Shown: positions 6,492 through 8,176 of the stretch, piece after piece
Position numbering within the stretch: the stretch's first letter is position 1
Layout of the letters: every line of letters begins with the position of its first letter
Assembly: GCA_947631345.1 (NCBI GenBank)
Contig: CANRKW010000046.1
Span: 1-8,176 of the forward strand
Reading direction: 5' to 3'
Length of the DNA stretch: 8,176 nt
DNA from: an uncultured Bacilli bacterium
Lineage (GTDB): Bacteria > Bacillota_I > Bacilli_A > RF39 > UBA660
Position numbers and translations under genes: made by a program
The notes under the pieces: model-generated
Told to the model about the DNA's origin: nothing
Seen by the model: the letters and a program-made list of their open reading frames with translations, nothing else
The model's database searches: none

Positions 6492-8176
6492 ATGAGTAGA
6501 ATTGATGAATTAAAACAAATTAGTTTTACGATAAAAAAAGATAAAGGGGTAAAAGTAAGTGACTTGTTTTTAAAAGATGAAAAAGGGGACGCTTATTTAG
6601 ATTATATAATTAAAAAAAAGATAAGTATAATTGATGAAGATTTAATAGATTACATATCCAATGACTATAATTTACTTAAATATTTAATGGAAAATCACTA
6701 TTTTTTACCTCATTATAATAATATTGATATACTATTTACTGGTGAAAATCCTTTAATTATCTATTTATTTAAAGAAAGACATAATTCATTAAATCTTTCA
6801 ATGTTATATAAAATATTTTCTAATAATAAATTAGTTTTAAAGTTAATAAATATAAATATCAATTATTTTAAAGAAATAATAAATCAAATAAATGATACAG
6901 AAATCTTATATAAATGTCTTAGTAGTATCAATAGATTAGATTTAATTCAATATGCTAATGAATATACACTTTTAAATAAAACAAGTAATAATATAACTTT
7001 ATTTGAAGAATTTTTAAAATCTGGTGAACTATTTAAAGTTTTGGGTAATTTAAGAGATAAAGAAATAGTGAAAATGTTATTTGATAATAAAAGATATAAT
7101 GATATATTACAAATAGATTTAAAAGTATTATTAAATTTACCTAATAAAAATTATAGTTATATAAATATGTTAATTCAAAAATATAAAGAAGGGTATAATA
7201 TAGATTTTAATAATATTAATTATTTTTCTGATAATAAAAGTAAAGCTTTATATATAATATGTTGTTTAAAAAATGGTATTTTAATTGATTTAGATAAATT
7301 TGGTTTAACTGAATCAGTTAGTATTGATTATCAATCTGTAATATTACATATATTAAAACAAGATAAAGAAATAGGTTTAAAAATAATAAAAGAATTAAAT
7401 TTAGAAGAAGATATAATAAATGATATATCAAAAATTTTAGGAAAAAATGACTTTGAAAATTTAAGTGTTGCCTTAAGTTGTTTACCTAATACTAATGAAT
7501 TAATAGAAAGGTTAGAAAAAGGTGAAATAACTAAAATAACTAAAAAAGATATATTGGCTGAAGACTTATTAACTTCTTTTAAAGGCAGTACTATATTAGA
7601 TTATGCTTTAAGACATAATATAGATTTAAGTGAATTCAAGTTTTTCTTTAAAAATACTAAAGATATAGATATAGTAGTAACACTCATAAACAATAGATAT
7701 GACTATAATAATACTAAAGCAAGTTCATTATTATTTGAAGATATAACTGAAGATAAAAAACTAATAGATTTACTAATTGAAAAAAATTATAAGTTTTATT
7801 TATTTAATATTCGGGCAATTGATTATGCTTTTAAATATAATAAACTTGATTATATTACTAATGATTTAATAGAAGAAATGCTTGTAGAAAAAGATGGTAA
7901 TTTTGAAATAGAAAAATATTTAAATAATGATGATTTTCTAAAATATATTAGTTATAGAAAATTAAGTGAAGATAAATTACTAAAACTATATAAAAAGGGT
8001 TATAAGAAAGTTTTGATGGGGGCTAGTGAAGAAACATTATTAACTAAAATAAATGGTATAACTATATTAGAAGATATGTTAAATTCTAATATTACACCAA
8101 ATTTTAATTTTAAAGAATTTAATTCTAAAGAAATTATGGAAATACTATTAAAATATAAAAGATATGATTTAATGTA
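6492..8176 (+). CDS. partial tandem paralogue of the solenoid-metallopeptidase protein (5' part)
   Basis: This reading frame stays open for 561 codons to the window edge, so the gene is cut by the window and not broken. The product starts MSRIDELKQI and aligns end to end with residues 1 to about 557 of the upstream neighbour with very few small gaps, including the first helical module (SINRLDLIQY...), GSTILDYALRHNID and the start of the second module (LLTKINGITILEDML). The last visible residues, RYDLM, match the same word in the neighbour. Like it, the visible part has no signal peptide or TM segment and is Asn/Ile/Lys-rich. If the copy is full length, about 465 more residues including the zinc domain should follow, but nothing in view shows that it keeps a peptidase domain. 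Identity to the neighbour is uneven: some stretches are identical in protein and almost identical in DNA, while the stretches between them have changed heavily. Cotranscription is likely given the 9-base gap. Confidence 0.85.
   Translation, partial: MSRIDELKQISFTIKKDKGVKVSDLFLKDEKGDAYLDYIIKKKISIIDEDLIDYISNDYNLLKYLMENHYFLPHYNNIDILFTGENPLIIYLFKERHNSLNLSMLYKIFSNNKLVLKLINININYFKEIINQINDTEILYKCLSSINRLDLIQYANEYTLLNKTSNNITLFEEFLKSGELFKVLGNLRDKEIVKMLFDNKRYNDILQIDLKVLLNLPNKNYSYINMLIQKYKEGYNIDFNNINYFSDNKSKALYIICCLKNGILIDLDKFGLTESVSIDYQSVILHILKQDKEIGLKIIKELNLEEDIINDISKILGKNDFENLSVALSCLPNTNELIERLEKGEITKITKKDILAEDLLTSFKGSTILDYALRHNIDLSEFKFFFKNTKDIDIVVTLINNRYDYNNTKASSLLFEDITEDKKLIDLLIEKNYKFYLFNIRAIDYAFKYNKLDYITNDLIEEMLVEKDGNFEIEKYLNNDDFLKYISYRKLSEDKLLKLYKKGYKKVLMGASEETLLTKINGITILEDMLNSNITPNFNFKEFNSKEIMEILLKYKRYDLM

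Noticed and set aside
6488..6499. ATG at 6488 as start of the second paralogue
   Set aside because: It is out of frame and ends at TAG after three codons.
1..8176. Mycoplasma-type genetic code
   Set aside because: No in-frame TGA occurs in about 2,700 codons and the Trp codons seen are TGG, so the standard bacterial code fits.

Overview
This is a very AT-rich bacterial window (G+C well under 30% by eye) in which every gene lies on the + strand, packed with gaps of 4 to 14 bases. Shine-Dalgarno sites of the AGGAG type precede each gene. Arg is mostly AGA, Ile mostly ATA, Leu mostly TTA. Stops are TAA three times and TAG once. Every Trp I checked is TGG and no reading frame contains TGA, so the Mycoplasma-type code (TGA = Trp) is unlikely. 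Together this points to a low-G+C Bacillota lineage with the standard bacterial code. An uncultured gut Bacilli group such as RF39 is my best guess, but that is inference from style and not a match.

Layout. Bases 1-44 hold a possible -10 box and a ribosome binding site. 45-497 encodes a small membrane-anchored protein of unknown function with an outward-facing domain and a CxxC motif. 507-2501 encodes a two-TM sensor with tandem extracellular solute-binding-like domains and a cytoplasmic GGDEF domain whose signature is degenerate (DGNEF). 2506-3384 encodes a six-TM YihY/BrkB-family membrane protein. 3399-6482 encodes a 1027-residue protein: a long, ankyrin-like alpha-helical repeat region followed by a C-terminal zinc metallopeptidase-like domain (HETGH, then a distal ExxxD). 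6492 to the window end encodes the first 561 residues of a tandem paralogue of that protein, still open at the edge.

How the genes work together. Spacing suggests one transcription unit of at least five genes. The first three products are membrane proteins. The last two have no visible signal peptide or TM segment and look cytoplasmic. A functional link between the sensor/membrane genes and the solenoid-peptidase pair is possible from operon context only. The most notable feature is the solenoid-peptidase pair: a head-to-tail duplication that includes the ribosome binding site, in which near-identical DNA blocks alternate with strongly diverged stretches. This mosaic suggests gene conversion between copies, or selection acting on the diverged stretches. 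No RNA gene, CRISPR array, insertion sequence or convincing terminator was seen, and there is no gene-free stretch longer than about 45 bases.
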